From positions 19,619 to 83,618 of the forward strand of contig CANMSB010000021.1 of NCBI GenBank assembly GCA_947500445.1: 64,000 bases of DNA, given 5' to 3'. The notes beneath the pieces were generated by a model. That model saw only the letters and a program-made list of their open reading frames with translations, ran no database searches and was not told where the DNA came from. The DNA comes from an uncultured Flavobacteriaceae bacterium. GTDB taxonomy: Bacteria; Bacteroidota; Bacteroidia; Flavobacteriales; Flavobacteriaceae. Position numbers and translations under genes: made by a program. Shown here one piece after another: positions 1 through 10,428 of this stretch (position 1 is the stretch's first letter; each line of letters starts with the position of its first letter).

Positions 1-667
1 CGATATCCAAGTAAGCTTCCGTTCGTTCAAAGTCAACATAGACGTAGTCCGACGGTACCTTAATGTCGCTCAGGAGTTTTTCACCGAATTCATGGTTGCG
101 CAGTACGTTTACCGCTCTTGATGTGGTTGCAACCAGGTGCATTGGCTTAAAATTTGCCGGGAACGCTCCCGATTCGAATATTTGATGTTCGGAAACGGGC
201 GTTTGTACAAAACTATAGTGCCTTTTCCACGAAAAAGGACGGAATATGACCTTTGTTTCCGCAAAACCCACACTAAATTTGGTAATGAAAAGGGTTCCTT
301 TCTTTTGGCTAAAATTTTTTTGATTCTGAAACCGTCTGGTTTGTTTCGCTTTTACCGATACATACCTATCGTGCTTTGAAACACTTTCGTATGCCGAGTT
401 GAAATTCGAAATCCCCACCTGTGCATAGGAATTACCGGTTTTTGTTTGCAACTGGCGGTTAATTTCGCAAAGCATCTCCAATAGCGTTTCCGGTCCGGTT
501 CCCTTTAGTGTCGATTTTTTACATCTTAAATGGAAGTAATCGTTCATTTGAAGGAAATCCAATGCACTGTAGGCAAGCGCAACCGCGGAAACCACCTTCC
601 CCTTTAATTTTTGATTATCGATGTTGTCGACAATAAACGTTACGGATAAATGCTGTGATGTGTTAAT
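1..667 (-). CDS. Partial hypothetical protein, C-terminus beyond left edge
   Basis: The minus strand reads open from about 670 to the window edge with amino-acid composition typical of real coding sequence and no internal stop, so a gene runs off the left end. I recognise no family. The frame is closed by a TAA at 671-673 just upstream and there is no ATG before 545-547, where a Met follows an 'ALDFLQ' stretch. The N-terminal region before that Met (for example 'SVTFIVDNID') looks coding, so either an ATT start near 665-667 is used or the 5' end has been lost by a frameshift. The visible part is soluble, with no signal peptide or membrane segment. Confidence 0.6.
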   Translation of the reverse strand, partial: MNTSQHLSVTFIVDNIDNQKLKGKVVSAVALAYSALDFLQMNDYFHLRCKKSTLKGTGPETLLEMLCEINRQLQTKTGNSYAQVGISNFNSAYESVSKHDRYVSVKAKQTRRFQNQKNFSQKKGTLFITKFSVGFAETKVIFRPFSWKRHYSFVQTPVSEHQIFESGAFPANFKPMHLVATTSRAVNVLRNHEFGEKLLSDIKVPSDYVYVDFERTEAYLDI

Positions 668-670
668 GGC

Positions 671-1269
671 TTATCTTTTAGTATAACCGATTCTTTCCCT
701 AGGTAGCGCTATTAGCGTTCTTTTGTCAAAAACGGGTTATGATTACTTAAAACACCAAGATGCGTTAAAACAGCCTAGGGATATTAAAAAAAACCAACCC
801 TGTTTCATAAAAAATGCTAAAAATCAACATGCTTGTTTTGTCCAATACCCTAAAGATTTTAAAACTTAAAACCCTCTGGTAGGATACGGTAAAATCGGGA
901 ATTGGTCTAAAGTGGTATGAAGCAAAATCTACAGGTAGGACCACGTTTTACTAAAAAATTTTTCCGCTAAGTTGTAGTTTGGGGTATTGTGCCTGACAAG
1001 AGGTCAAATACCATCGCCAGTCCGCATTTGTCTTTTCTAAAGGGATGTTGAAACGAACGGATTACATGTTTTGGATGCACTCAGGTTCGGGAATTACGGG
1101 ACTGCCATTGCCGTATTCATTTTGGTTTGAAATAGTAATATCTAGGGTTTTGAGGGGTATTCCGGGCCGGTCAAATTTCTATTGATTTGTAAATCCAACG
1201 GTCAGGAGAAGTCCAACAGTGCATATTTGCTAATAATCAGGTGAAAAAATAATTAACTTTTTAATAACT
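671..1269. other. Intergenic region, no gene seen
   Basis: About 600 AT-rich bases between the left-edge gene and the large secreted protein. It probably holds divergent promoters, but I found no exact flavobacterial TAnnTTTG -7 element and no strong hairpin. Confidence 0.5.
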
Positions 1270-4200
1270 ATGAAGATATTTTACGACTACCGCAAAATTG
1301 TGATGGTTTCACTCATCACACTTTTCACGGCACTAATCGGACATTCTCAAGACGACACTTGGATAAGTCTCGCACCGGGAGCAGGAGGTCAATTACAGGA
1401 CCTTTATTTTGATCCGGTGGAACGAAACCGAATTTATCTTTCCAGTGACCAAGAAGGGAGTTATCGCTCCGACGATTTGGGCAACAGCTGGATATTCATC
1501 GGAAAAGATTTAAGTCATGGAATGTCCTTTAAAATTAGACGGGACAATAGTAACAACGGACGTCTGTATCAAGGCGGACTATGGGGAGCGCATTATTCCG
1601 ACAACCGAGGAACCAATTGGACCAGAATAGAGGAAACCAAGGGTGATGCGATCGCCTCCATAGCCTTCAGTGCCGATAACAGCGTAAAAGTTTTAGGCCC
1701 GGGATGGCACGCAAAAGACGCTCAAAAAGTACAAAGTACTATTATCGATCCTATTCAGCCATTGATAGGGGAACGTTATGTATACATATCCAAAAACGGG
1801 GGACCGTTTTTAAAAAGGCAATATGAGCCAATGGATGGTTATGATCATGTTTACAATGTGGCAATACACCCGGCTAACGGAACCATTTACGTCGGTGCCG
1901 CATCAGGCCTTTATATCTCCACAAATGACGGATCCAATTGGAGCAGGGTGGACAACCCCGATGGTGCCTACAGGGGTAAAGAAGGCGGGGTAAAAACGCT
2001 GACATTTTTTAGCGGTGAAGAACCGAACACGGGCAAATATAAGTTTAGTGGAGGAATAAGTGGAATGGGCATTTCGCCCGATGGGGAAAGAATATACGCC
2101 GTTTACCAAACCAAAGGTGATGTTCCCGGAAGTCGTGCGCAATGGAAATTGTTTACCACCGAAACGAGCAAATTATCGAATGCCGACCCACAATGGGAAG
2201 TGTTGGAAGGCCTTACCGATGCGTTGGGCAAATTGGATGTTCAATGGTATAACCCCCTCGTAGATTCAAAATCTACCGCAAATCGGCAGCGGCTGATCAT
2301 TGGTACCAACATAAAGGATAATCCAAACCGTGTGGGATTGTTTGAAGGGAATTTGACGTTTGGTGCAAATGGAAGGGTTACATCGCAAGATTGGAAGAAT
2401 ACTCTTCAGGCCAAACTCAAAACCTCTTCCGGAGCCGATGCATTTGACGAAGGTTGGGAGGCGGCGAAGTTTTTGAGCAGGGCCTATGACTTTACCCCAA
2501 ATACTTGGGGTCCTTCGACCAGCAGGATTATCGCTGGCGGTGGAAACAATTTTTTCCTGAGCAATAACGACAATAACGCCAATTGGCCTTTTGTAGCGGA
2601 AAGTTGGCTCCCCATTTATACTGAAAAGGTAGTTGGCCCCAATAATTTTGTAACCTATCGGAATAGGAGCTTTACCAATACGGTAACCTATGATATAGCG
2701 ACTTTTCAAGACTATGTAATTCAGGGCAATGCCGACCAAGGGATATTTGAAAGTTTTGATGCTGGAGATAGTTGGACGAAGAAAACCAGTCCGAACGAGG
2801 CGAAGAACGTACAATCCGTGGGCATAACAAAGACCTCACCTCCCATAGTGTTGGCGGAAATGAGAAACGATTTTGGTATCCCGTCGAATACAAAACTATT
2901 CTTGTTCGCCCGAAAACTGGGCGAACCGATCGAACCTATTTCTGGTACCGATTGGCGTTTTATCGGTGGTGGGGTCAACGGAACGCAGTTGACCAATAGC
3001 CTTCCCAACAGACAAGTACAGGTTATGACGATAGACGATAAAAATGTCAGTCGCGTATATCTCGGCTTTCGGTCCGTGGCGGGCATAGGAGGTATCTATG
3101 CCACGGAGGATATCGAAGGGGTGTATGACGGTGAATCGCAGTGGAAGAAGATATCGAACGCAAAAATGGGTCTGGAGCCCAGTTTTAAGGATATCTTTAT
3201 CGATCCCAACGACTCCGATGTACTCTGGGCAAGCGGCCAAAACTTATGGAGAGGTAGGAGAACGGCAATTGACAAGTGGGTATGGGAGGAGTTTGAAACC
3301 GGGTTCGGTACTGGCGGAGATTTTGAATCCGGAATAAAAGATCTATTTGTTTGGGACAACCAGGGCGCAACGGTAGTGGCCATCGCCGCATCTTTTAATG
3401 GGGCGCCGCAAGAGGTTTACATACTCAAGAACCCCGGCGCATCCAATTGGAACCGTACCGGAAATCTGTCAAAGGCCAAACTGGACATATCAAAAACCTT
3501 AGCGCTACGAGGGGAAGTTTGGGTAGAGCAGGGGGAGACCATCAATTTCAACTCATTGGCCGGATACAAGAACAACATATATATAGGAACCGAAAACGGG
3601 AAACACAAAAAAGGACTGGGACTGTTTACTACGAAGTTCTCGCTTAACAACGAGGGAAATGTGAACCTGACCAACGGTGGATGGAAGGACTGGACCACCG
3701 ATTCACAAGGAACGGAGTTCTATTATGCAAGAAGTGCAAATGCCGATGCCAAAATTATCACCGAAAGTAATGGGGATGTAAATTACTACTTGCCCACCTT
3801 TGGTATCGGGATATGGAAACGAAAGATCGATTCCAATGTGCCACAAACGGATGCCCCGATCAGTTCTAGCGCAGTGCTATTGGAGAATTCCCAAAATGCT
3901 ACGAAGGAAGTGAATATTAGGGCAACGGGGTCCTGGTCCATAGCGAACATTCCGGCTTGGCTCGAAATCAATGGCAGTTCGGGTAGCAATTTTAACGGAA
4001 ATGGACAAACAACACTGCGGTTCAAAAGTAAAAGTGCCAACCCTGATAATTTGACAAGAAGCAGAGATCTGCGGCTAAATGCCGGTGGCAAAGCCGCCAC
4101 TGTTACCGTGCAACAACTGGGCACTCCCATAAACATCGATCTTTTGAACGGAAATGCAAACATCGACGGTAATTTGGAAAATAGGTGGAACGCGATACCG

Positions 4201-7179
4201 TTCAATGCGGTTTCAGAAGTAGCCAAAGGAAACCCTGGCACCTTGGAGGGCCGCTTTAAAATCGGGTATACTTCGGAAAAACTTTTTATTGCCGTTGCCG
4301 TCGATGACGATACCCCACAATCGAACTTTTCGGAAGGCGAGCCCTACAACGGGGATGCCGTTACTATAGCCTTGGATGTCAATAATGATAAAAGGTCGGG
4401 GTCTTATGGGGTCGACGATTATGTATTTAAGGTAACCAGGGCGGGCGACATCATTGCGGTAAACGGTAATACTACCAATCTGATCGATGACCTTGCCGTT
4501 AATTTCAACGCTAACGGATACGTTTCCGAGATTGCCCTGGCTTGGGAAAATTTAGGGGTACTTCCCGGAGGTGCTTTGCCGATCGGGTTGGAAGTAGCCA
4601 TTGAAGATAGCAAACAAGGTAACGCGGTAAACACGATCATACAGTTCGCAACCGATAACGATTTGAACGCGAGTTCTCCGTCGGAATGGGGAACCGCAAT
4701 AACCAATGGCACCGATGTTCCATGGTTGGAAACTTTTGACGACCTTTTTAGGGATACCGCGGAAGATACGGGTAGGACCGCGTGGACAATAGAAGCAAAC
4801 GGCCTCAATATTAATGACAAAAGTTTTCTTAAAGTCGAACTCCCCGATAATAGGGATCGAGAGAAAAAAGCCTTGATTGCCCGTAATTTAGGGGGGACGG
4901 CAACATTTAAGTCCGGTACGATCGATATATCCAACGTTTCGGAGCGTTTACGCATTACGCTTAGCGCAAGGGAAAGGACCAAGACAAAAGTCAACAACGG
5001 TTTTATAAAAGCGTATTATCGTTTGAACGGCGGCGCAAGGGTCTTGTTCGGGCAGCTCATTGGAGATTCCCCGGTCGACGATACGCCACAAATTTTAGAA
5101 AGCAATGCCATCGCTAGTGGAAACAATACACTTGAAATCGAAATTGACGTAAATAGTTCTTCCGCCACAACAAACCACATTATCGATAACATTCTCGTGG
5201 AACCTGTTTCCGCACCGAGGTGCAAGAAGTTATCGGACTTGGCGGTGGTCAAAATCGAAAACGGGGTAGCTACCGTATCGTGGACCGATGCGTTAAGTAA
5301 TGGAACGGAATACGTAGCCCAGTATAGAGGGCTAAACTCAAATGGGCCGTGGCTTTCCTTGCTGCCGATCTCTACGGACATAACCAGTGCCAAAACCCCG
5401 TTCCTAGCTCGTGGCAACAGTTATGAATGGAGGGTAAGGAAGCGTTGCGGTAACACCGATACCGAGTTCGCTTTGGGTGCAAACTTTACGATTCCTGGCG
5501 GAGACACCGGTGCCGAAACCATACTATTCCGAGAAGAATTCGAAAAATCGGGCTGTAGCACTTCATCAAATGCCCAGCGTAGGATCAGTACCTATCCATG
5601 TTATACCAATAACGCCCCGATAGCATTCTCGGGCAACGGGTCTTTACGCACTAGCGGTGCCAATGCCGATTATGAGGGGGCATCGAACCAGTTTTCCGTT
5701 CTATTGAATGCGAACACCAACAATAATCCGAAGGATAAAAGCATTACGATCGGCGGAATAAGCGTAGCGGTTGCCCAAGAGTTAAAGTTGCGGTTCGGTC
5801 TAAAGCAAGATGCGTTGACATCCAATAGTGAGGGGCTGATCGTGGAGTACAGGGCCGGTGCCTCCGGAGGAAATTGGAGCAATGTGCCCATTAGCCTACC
5901 GTCCAATGCTGACTGGACCCTGGTCGAAACCACCATTTCCGGTGTTTCCGCAACTTCGGACCTGGAGTTGCGATTTACGGCAAAGGTCGGCTCAAAGTAT
6001 AGGTTGGACGACGTGGAACTATCCTCCGGTGGAGATGCCGTCGAATGCTCTAGTATTTCGAACATTGCTTCCTCCGGCGGTTCCGACACTTCGGAAACCT
6101 TGACTTGGAACGCTACCGGTTCACCATCTTCATTTGAGGTAAGGATCAAATTGATAAATACAGAAGGTTGGTTGGTAACTGCGGTGGACGGTCCTACGGA
6201 AACATTTGACAACTTGACGAACGGTCGTACATATATTGTTCAGATAAGAGCGATCTGTAGTTCCGAATCAAAGTCGTTTTGGTCTCCGGCAGCGGAAATG
6301 GAGTATACCTTTGTGGCGGGAGCCAATAACAATAATACAGATCCGTCGGAATCAACTATTTTTTTCGCTGAAACTTTTGATGCGGCCAACGCCCCATGTA
6401 CGGTTATCGGAGGCAATCTGGAAACCTATGGCTGCTACAGTGAAGCGGCCAATGCCACTTTTACGGGTAGCGGGGCCATTAATGATTCCGCGAACAATGC
6501 TGCGGAGAACGATTACCCCGATCCTTCGAACGGGAACAATCTTTTCTTGGCGCGTTCGGGCAAAACGCTGGAAATCAAAAATATCGATGCCAGCAATTTT
6601 GATGCCATTACGTTATCGTTTGGATTGCGTAAAAATAACGTTGGTGCCGACGGAGCTACGTTGATAGTCGAAATAACCGAAAACGGAGGAAACAGTTGGT
6701 CGGCCGTTCCCTTAAGCCTTCCGACCAACGGGAGTAGCAACGATTGGATTCAGGTCACTTTGGAAACAGGGGTCGATAGGTCAGCAGATTTCGGAGTACG
6801 ATTTCGGAATACCTCTACCGTTGCCCCTATTGGTAGATTTAGGCTAGATGATGTACGGCTGAGTGGAGTACCCGTCTCCGGGTCGCAACTAAAAGCCAAT
6901 AGTGGAACCACTGTTGCCAACGAATTACTGGTATATCCCAATCCTACCTCCGATGTTCTGAACATTGCGGTATTCGACGCTTTCGGAAAACCGGATTCAG
7001 GAATCGACCAAATCATGATTTACGATATGATGGGCAGATTGGTCTTGAGCCATACGCCAAAGAATGCATCATCCGGCAACTTAAGTTTGCCCGTAGGAAC
7101 GTTGAGCAAAGGATATTATGTTTTAAAAATACTATCCAAGACGACTACTTCGGATGAAAGATTGTTTCAGGTGAAATGA
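1270..7179 (+). CDS. Giant secreted beta-propeller/BACON/CBM9 protein with T9SS sorting domain
   Basis: A 1969-residue exported protein. Order by rough residue: signal peptide 1-26 (cleavage after 'GHSQ'); sialidase/VPS10-type propeller repeats with Asp-box-like motifs ('SDDLGNSW', 'SDNRGTNW', 'STNDGSNW', 'SFDAGDSW') 30-840; BACON-like domain about 865-955; CBM9-like domain about 955-1150 ('IDGNLENRW' opening); a beta-sandwich 1152-1310; an FN3-like domain; a Cys-containing jelly-roll-like module near 1418-1590; a second FN3; a second copy of that module near 1697-1870; and a type A T9SS tail 1885-1969 beginning 'VYPNPTSD'. Propeller plus carbohydrate-binding domains suggest binding or cutting a polysaccharide at the cell surface or outside. 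No catalytic residues can be assigned, so the enzyme activity is open. Single gene, followed by a strong terminator. Confidence 0.85.
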   Translation: MKIFYDYRKIVMVSLITLFTALIGHSQDDTWISLAPGAGGQLQDLYFDPVERNRIYLSSDQEGSYRSDDLGNSWIFIGKDLSHGMSFKIRRDNSNNGRLYQGGLWGAHYSDNRGTNWTRIEETKGDAIASIAFSADNSVKVLGPGWHAKDAQKVQSTIIDPIQPLIGERYVYISKNGGPFLKRQYEPMDGYDHVYNVAIHPANGTIYVGAASGLYISTNDGSNWSRVDNPDGAYRGKEGGVKTLTFFSGEEPNTGKYKFSGGISGMGISPDGERIYAVYQTKGDVPGSRAQWKLFTTETSKLSNADPQWEVLEGLTDALGKLDVQWYNPLVDSKSTANRQRLIIGTNIKDNPNRVGLFEGNLTFGANGRVTSQDWKNTLQAKLKTSSGADAFDEGWEAAKFLSRAYDFTPNTWGPSTSRIIAGGGNNFFLSNNDNNANWPFVAESWLPIYTEKVVGPNNFVTYRNRSFTNTVTYDIATFQDYVIQGNADQGIFESFDAGDSWTKKTSPNEAKNVQSVGITKTSPPIVLAEMRNDFGIPSNTKLFLFARKLGEPIEPISGTDWRFIGGGVNGTQLTNSLPNRQVQVMTIDDKNVSRVYLGFRSVAGIGGIYATEDIEGVYDGESQWKKISNAKMGLEPSFKDIFIDPNDSDVLWASGQNLWRGRRTAIDKWVWEEFETGFGTGGDFESGIKDLFVWDNQGATVVAIAASFNGAPQEVYILKNPGASNWNRTGNLSKAKLDISKTLALRGEVWVEQGETINFNSLAGYKNNIYIGTENGKHKKGLGLFTTKFSLNNEGNVNLTNGGWKDWTTDSQGTEFYYARSANADAKIITESNGDVNYYLPTFGIGIWKRKIDSNVPQTDAPISSSAVLLENSQNATKEVNIRATGSWSIANIPAWLEINGSSGSNFNGNGQTTLRFKSKSANPDNLTRSRDLRLNAGGKAATVTVQQLGTPINIDLLNGNANIDGNLENRWNAIPFNAVSEVAKGNPGTLEGRFKIGYTSEKLFIAVAVDDDTPQSNFSEGEPYNGDAVTIALDVNNDKRSGSYGVDDYVFKVTRAGDIIAVNGNTTNLIDDLAVNFNANGYVSEIALAWENLGVLPGGALPIGLEVAIEDSKQGNAVNTIIQFATDNDLNASSPSEWGTAITNGTDVPWLETFDDLFRDTAEDTGRTAWTIEANGLNINDKSFLKVELPDNRDREKKALIARNLGGTATFKSGTIDISNVSERLRITLSARERTKTKVNNGFIKAYYRLNGGARVLFGQLIGDSPVDDTPQILESNAIASGNNTLEIEIDVNSSSATTNHIIDNILVEPVSAPRCKKLSDLAVVKIENGVATVSWTDALSNGTEYVAQYRGLNSNGPWLSLLPISTDITSAKTPFLARGNSYEWRVRKRCGNTDTEFALGANFTIPGGDTGAETILFREEFEKSGCSTSSNAQRRISTYPCYTNNAPIAFSGNGSLRTSGANADYEGASNQFSVLLNANTNNNPKDKSITIGGISVAVAQELKLRFGLKQDALTSNSEGLIVEYRAGASGGNWSNVPISLPSNADWTLVETTISGVSATSDLELRFTAKVGSKYRLDDVELSSGGDAVECSSISNIASSGGSDTSETLTWNATGSPSSFEVRIKLINTEGWLVTAVDGPTETFDNLTNGRTYIVQIRAICSSESKSFWSPAAEMEYTFVAGANNNNTDPSESTIFFAETFDAANAPCTVIGGNLETYGCYSEAANATFTGSGAINDSANNAAENDYPDPSNGNNLFLARSGKTLEIKNIDASNFDAITLSFGLRKNNVGADGATLIVEITENGGNSWSAVPLSLPTNGSSNDWIQVTLETGVDRSADFGVRFRNTSTVAPIGRFRLDDVRLSGVPVSGSQLKANSGTTVANELLVYPNPTSDVLNIAVFDAFGKPDSGIDQIMIYDMMGRLVLSHTPKNASSGNLSLPVGTLSKGYYVLKILSKTTTSDERLFQVK

Positions 7180-7301
7180 AAAATTAAAAGACGTGCGTCG
7201 TGTCCGGTTTGAAGGATGATGATTTTGATCGTATGATGGAGCGGGTGTTCCATCCGGGGCTTTTAAATGTAAGTCAAGGTAAATTTTTTAGGATTACTTT
7301 G

Positions 7302-7330
7302 TAGCGGGGGCTTGCCCCCGCTATTTTTTT
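7302..7330 (+). terminator. Rho-independent terminator
   Basis: Nine-base-pair stem TAGCGGGGG / CCCCCGCTA around a CTTG loop, followed by seven T. It lies 120 bases after the giant secreted gene. The same stem core recurs near the right end of the window (63954-63990). Confidence 0.85.
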
Positions 7331-7575
7331 GGGTAGTCGCCAAAGGAAGCCATGGTCCCATTAAATGGCGCGAGATCATAGCAAATCAGGCACCTATGGG
7401 CAAGGGCAACACAGTTGCGCCCAAAGGATTACGATAAAGGGCCACTGTTCGGAGATATACAGCTGGCCCGTAGGAAACGGTCAGAGCTGGAGGGGTATGG
7501 TTTATATAGGATTCCCAAAAACGTTTGAAACGTTTGGGGTAAAGCGGATGTTCCGTGAATTGTAATCGAGGCATC
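7331..7575. other. Gap between convergent genes, nothing further seen
   Basis: Beyond the terminator only two mutually overlapping short frames occur here. Neither resembles a protein. Confidence 0.5.
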
Positions 7576-8343
7576 TCAACAGAGTTCTTGCGTCTTAATT
7601 CTGGAGAGGTTCCTAAAATTTTCTGCGCTCATATTCGCATGTTTTTGGAAGGTTACACAGAAACTGGAATGACTTTGGAAACCGATATCGTAAGCTATCG
7701 ACGAAATTGGAAGATCGGTTTCCTGAAGTAGCGATTTGGCCTTTGAAATTTTTAGTTCCAAAACGTATTGATATGGCGTAGTCCCTACATATTTTTTAAA
7801 GTTTCTAATGAAATGGTATCGCTTCCATTCCGTCATTGCCGCCAAAGTCTCTACGTTCAATCGTTTATCGAGATTTTTATTTATGAAGTTGGTAACTTTT
7901 CTTAGTTTAAAAGGCACTTGGCTATTGGGTACTATTTTGTTGCGGACCGGGTCAAGTTTTCTATGTTTATGGTTGTAAAGGGCAATTTCGATAGCTGAGG
8001 TAATATCCCTTGGGGAAAAGGGCTTTATAATAAATCCCATAGGACGCGTTTTCTTTACCTCGTCAAAGGTTAAGGTATCCGTCAGACTGGTTACATATAT
8101 AAAGGGTATGCTATCCGACTCCAACAAAAAGCTGCCGATACCGATGCCGTTTCCTTTTCCTTTTAGGTTGATATCAATAAGAACAAGGTCGGGGCTTTGC
8201 TCTTTTATGTTGATCAAGGCTTGTTTTTGGTTGTTACACGGTGGCAATGCGGTCCAACCATGTTTGTTTATTATTCTCCTTAAATCCGCGGCGATTATTG
8301 CTTCGTCCTCTACGATCAAGATCTTTTTTTCCATAGCAGTCAT
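7576..8343 (-). CDS. Response regulator with AraC-type DNA-binding domain
   Basis: 255 residues. A receiver domain at 6-125 has the acidic pair E12/D13, phospho-acceptor D57 ('LIDINLKG'), T85 and K107 ('IIKPF'). A linker leads to an AraC/XylS double helix-turn-helix at about 150-250 ('LNVETLAAMTEW', 'ISSIAYDIGFQSHSSFCVTFQKH'). It should act as a phosphorylation-controlled transcription factor. No histidine kinase is adjacent, so it is an orphan here. The frame starts MTAMEKK; the second Met four codons in, just before the beta-1 strand, is equally likely. Confidence 0.9.
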   Translation of the reverse strand: MTAMEKKILIVEDEAIIAADLRRIINKHGWTALPPCNNQKQALINIKEQSPDLVLIDINLKGKGNGIGIGSFLLESDSIPFIYVTSLTDTLTFDEVKKTRPMGFIIKPFSPRDITSAIEIALYNHKHRKLDPVRNKIVPNSQVPFKLRKVTNFINKNLDKRLNVETLAAMTEWKRYHFIRNFKKYVGTTPYQYVLELKISKAKSLLQETDLPISSIAYDIGFQSHSSFCVTFQKHANMSAENFRNLSRIKTQELC

Positions 8344-9318
8344 ACGTGATTTTTTTAAAATTTTAATGCGTTTTTTGGAAGGTTCCCCATCGAAACCCGT
8401 TGTTGGGCAGCCTCACATTAGGTAGCAATGAAATTCGAAAGTAGGCGCCGTTAGGCATCGCGAACGGTTTTAATAGGAACAGAAATGTATTTGATCCGGA
8501 TAGGGGTTCGGTTGCGATTGGAAGTGCCCAAAGGATCGCGATAAAGTTTTAAATTCGAGGTATTTCATAGCCCTTTAAAAGTCATTAATTTTTGATCAAT
8601 ACCTCGGTTGATATGAGGGTAATAACTTGGGATTTTAAAAAGCCATAGAAATTATAAGGCACGCCATATCCTGCATGGAGAGTTGACAATTGTTTCCCCA
8701 CCGCCAATACAATTCTTTTCACTTGGTGGGAAGTAAGCCCCTGTTATATTTTGAAAAGCGTTTTTTAAGTTAGTGGACAAGAAAAGAAATACGGGTTTAA
8801 TGCGCGAAGTTGGCATAGTGTTCCAATACCAAGGGCCGGGAAATGGAGAGATAAAACTTTGGACTTATGAATCGATAGTAAACCCATAATAAAATGTTAC
8901 ATCTTGTAGGTAGAGGCATGTGTTGGTGTGCCTTTAAATACGTTGCTGGCAAAAATGGCGGATACTTTGGTTCGGGGTGGCATATGTACTACCAAATATC
9001 GGTCGGGGGAGAGTTTTAGCACATTAAAAATAAAGTTAAAAAGGGCTGAAACCTTGTACGGGAATCGGCAGCAGAAGTTTTGGGAAATATGGCATATTTT
9101 TTTCCGACCAGAACACTGGTAGATAAAATTAATATGCAACTTGAACAGGGTTTTATATTCTTGAGAATAGGTAAGGGAATTCAATGGTGAACAAATGTGA
9201 TATGGAAAGTTCCCTTGAAAAGCTATGTTGGCGAACAAAGCCCATATATATTGAAAATCAGGGATATTTGCCAAATTTCATTATCTTAAAGTAGTCCGAA
9301 ATAAAATAATACCGAAGC
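8344..9318. other. Long intergenic region, no gene seen
   Basis: About 975 bases between divergent regulators. Overlapping short frames occur on both strands near 8900-9270, but their composition (rich in F, I, H, C and with no recognisable motif) does not look coding. Presumably it carries the promoters of both regulators. Confidence 0.45.
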
Positions 9319-10428
9319 ATGGCCACTGTTTTCTTCATCTGGGGATTTGTTCAAAGTTTGGTGGTCGGGATACTCATACCGGTAATCAAAAACTCGCGAT
9401 ATAATCGGCTATTGTCCCTTATCTTTTTGATCACTTCTCTGAATATCGCGTTGCAATTTCTGCTTCGCTATAGGTACTGGAGAAATGACTATCCGAGAGT
9501 TTTGGTGATTCCCGATTTTTTAGACTTTTTGCTCCCGGCCCTACTTTTTTTATACATACGATCGATAATCGATCGAAAACTGGTGAACGGCGATACTAAA
9601 TTTCTATATGTTCCTTTTTTCTTTGGAATTCTACTTTTCGTCAGCACGTTGGTCATTCCGGATTTCTCCGTGAGAAAGTATATAGGTTCTTATTATCACG
9701 AGAGTATTCTATTGGCTATTTTTTTATGGAAACTCTTTCTGACCATAAAAGGTCGGCACCTTGTTTACCAGCAAGAGAGATCGGGCAGACAAAAAGCGGC
9801 CGGTTGGTGGCCGAAAGCACTGGTTTTGTTCTTGGGTTTTTTGACCCTTGTCGCGTTTATCAATTTAGGCCACGTTTTTATAGTGCTCGATAATTTTAAA
9901 AGAGATGAATGGGTAAAACTGGTACAGCGTTTGGTGGAGCTGAATTTCATTGGTTTTACATGTTCCATTATTCTGATTACCATTTTCTTTCTTTTAAAGT
10001 TCCCAAAAATACTTTCTAATTTCCCTCACGAGAAAGGGAAAAAAAAGTTGAATCTGTTCGACGCTGATAAACATCTTAAAAAGTTGGAAGAACTTGTAGA
10101 TAAAGAGAAAATCTTTTTAGACCCCAGACTTAGCGAACAGAAGCTCGCCGATAAAATGGAGGTCCCGTATTATGTATTATCGGTTCTTCTTAACGACCAT
10201 GTAGAAAAATCCTTCAGTAATTACATTAACGGAAAAAGGGTAGAAGAGGCCAAGAGGTTATTGGAAAGTGAAAAATATGAAAAGTATACCATCCTTACCA
10301 TAGCAAAAGACAGCGGATTTCGTACCGAGTCCGTATTCTACGTCAATTTTAAAAAGCATGCAGGGATGACACCCAAACAATACAAGAAAAAATTAGCGCT
10401 TGTAAGAGATTCGGGCTATTGCAGGTAA
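9319..10428 (+). CDS. Membrane-anchored AraC family transcriptional regulator
   Basis: 369 residues. The N-terminal 230 residues form about seven hydrophobic segments (starting 'VFFIWGFVQSLVVGILI'). A cytoplasmic linker follows and then an AraC-type helix-turn-helix at about 265-360, with 'LSEQKLADKMEVPYYVLS' and 'ILTIAKDSGFRTESVFYVNFKKH' as the two helical motifs. This 7TM-AraC layout is common in Bacteroidota, where such proteins are presumed to sense a signal in or across the inner membrane. The target is unknown; the lipoprotein gene downstream on the same strand is the nearest candidate, but 520 bases separate them. Confidence 0.88.
   Translation: MATVFFIWGFVQSLVVGILIPVIKNSRYNRLLSLIFLITSLNIALQFLLRYRYWRNDYPRVLVIPDFLDFLLPALLFLYIRSIIDRKLVNGDTKFLYVPFFFGILLFVSTLVIPDFSVRKYIGSYYHESILLAIFLWKLFLTIKGRHLVYQQERSGRQKAAGWWPKALVLFLGFLTLVAFINLGHVFIVLDNFKRDEWVKLVQRLVELNFIGFTCSIILITIFFLLKFPKILSNFPHEKGKKKLNLFDADKHLKKLEELVDKEKIFLDPRLSEQKLADKMEVPYYVLSVLLNDHVEKSFSNYINGKRVEEAKRLLESEKYEKYTILTIAKDSGFRTESVFYVNFKKHAGMTPKQYKKKLALVRDSGYCR

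Noticed and set aside
137..379. 80-codon plus-strand frame near the left edge
   Set aside because: The opposite strand reads through the same bases as a longer coherent frame.
2266..2814. 182-codon minus-strand frame inside the giant secreted gene
   Set aside because: Shadow of a gene with continuous propeller motifs; no recognisable protein features.
7365..7574. Overlapping short frames on both strands
   Set aside because: Mutually shadowing frames after a terminator with no family resemblance.
8897..9274. 125-codon minus-strand frame
   Set aside because: Composition and lack of motifs suggest chance in AT-rich intergenic DNA; it overlaps a plus-strand chance frame.
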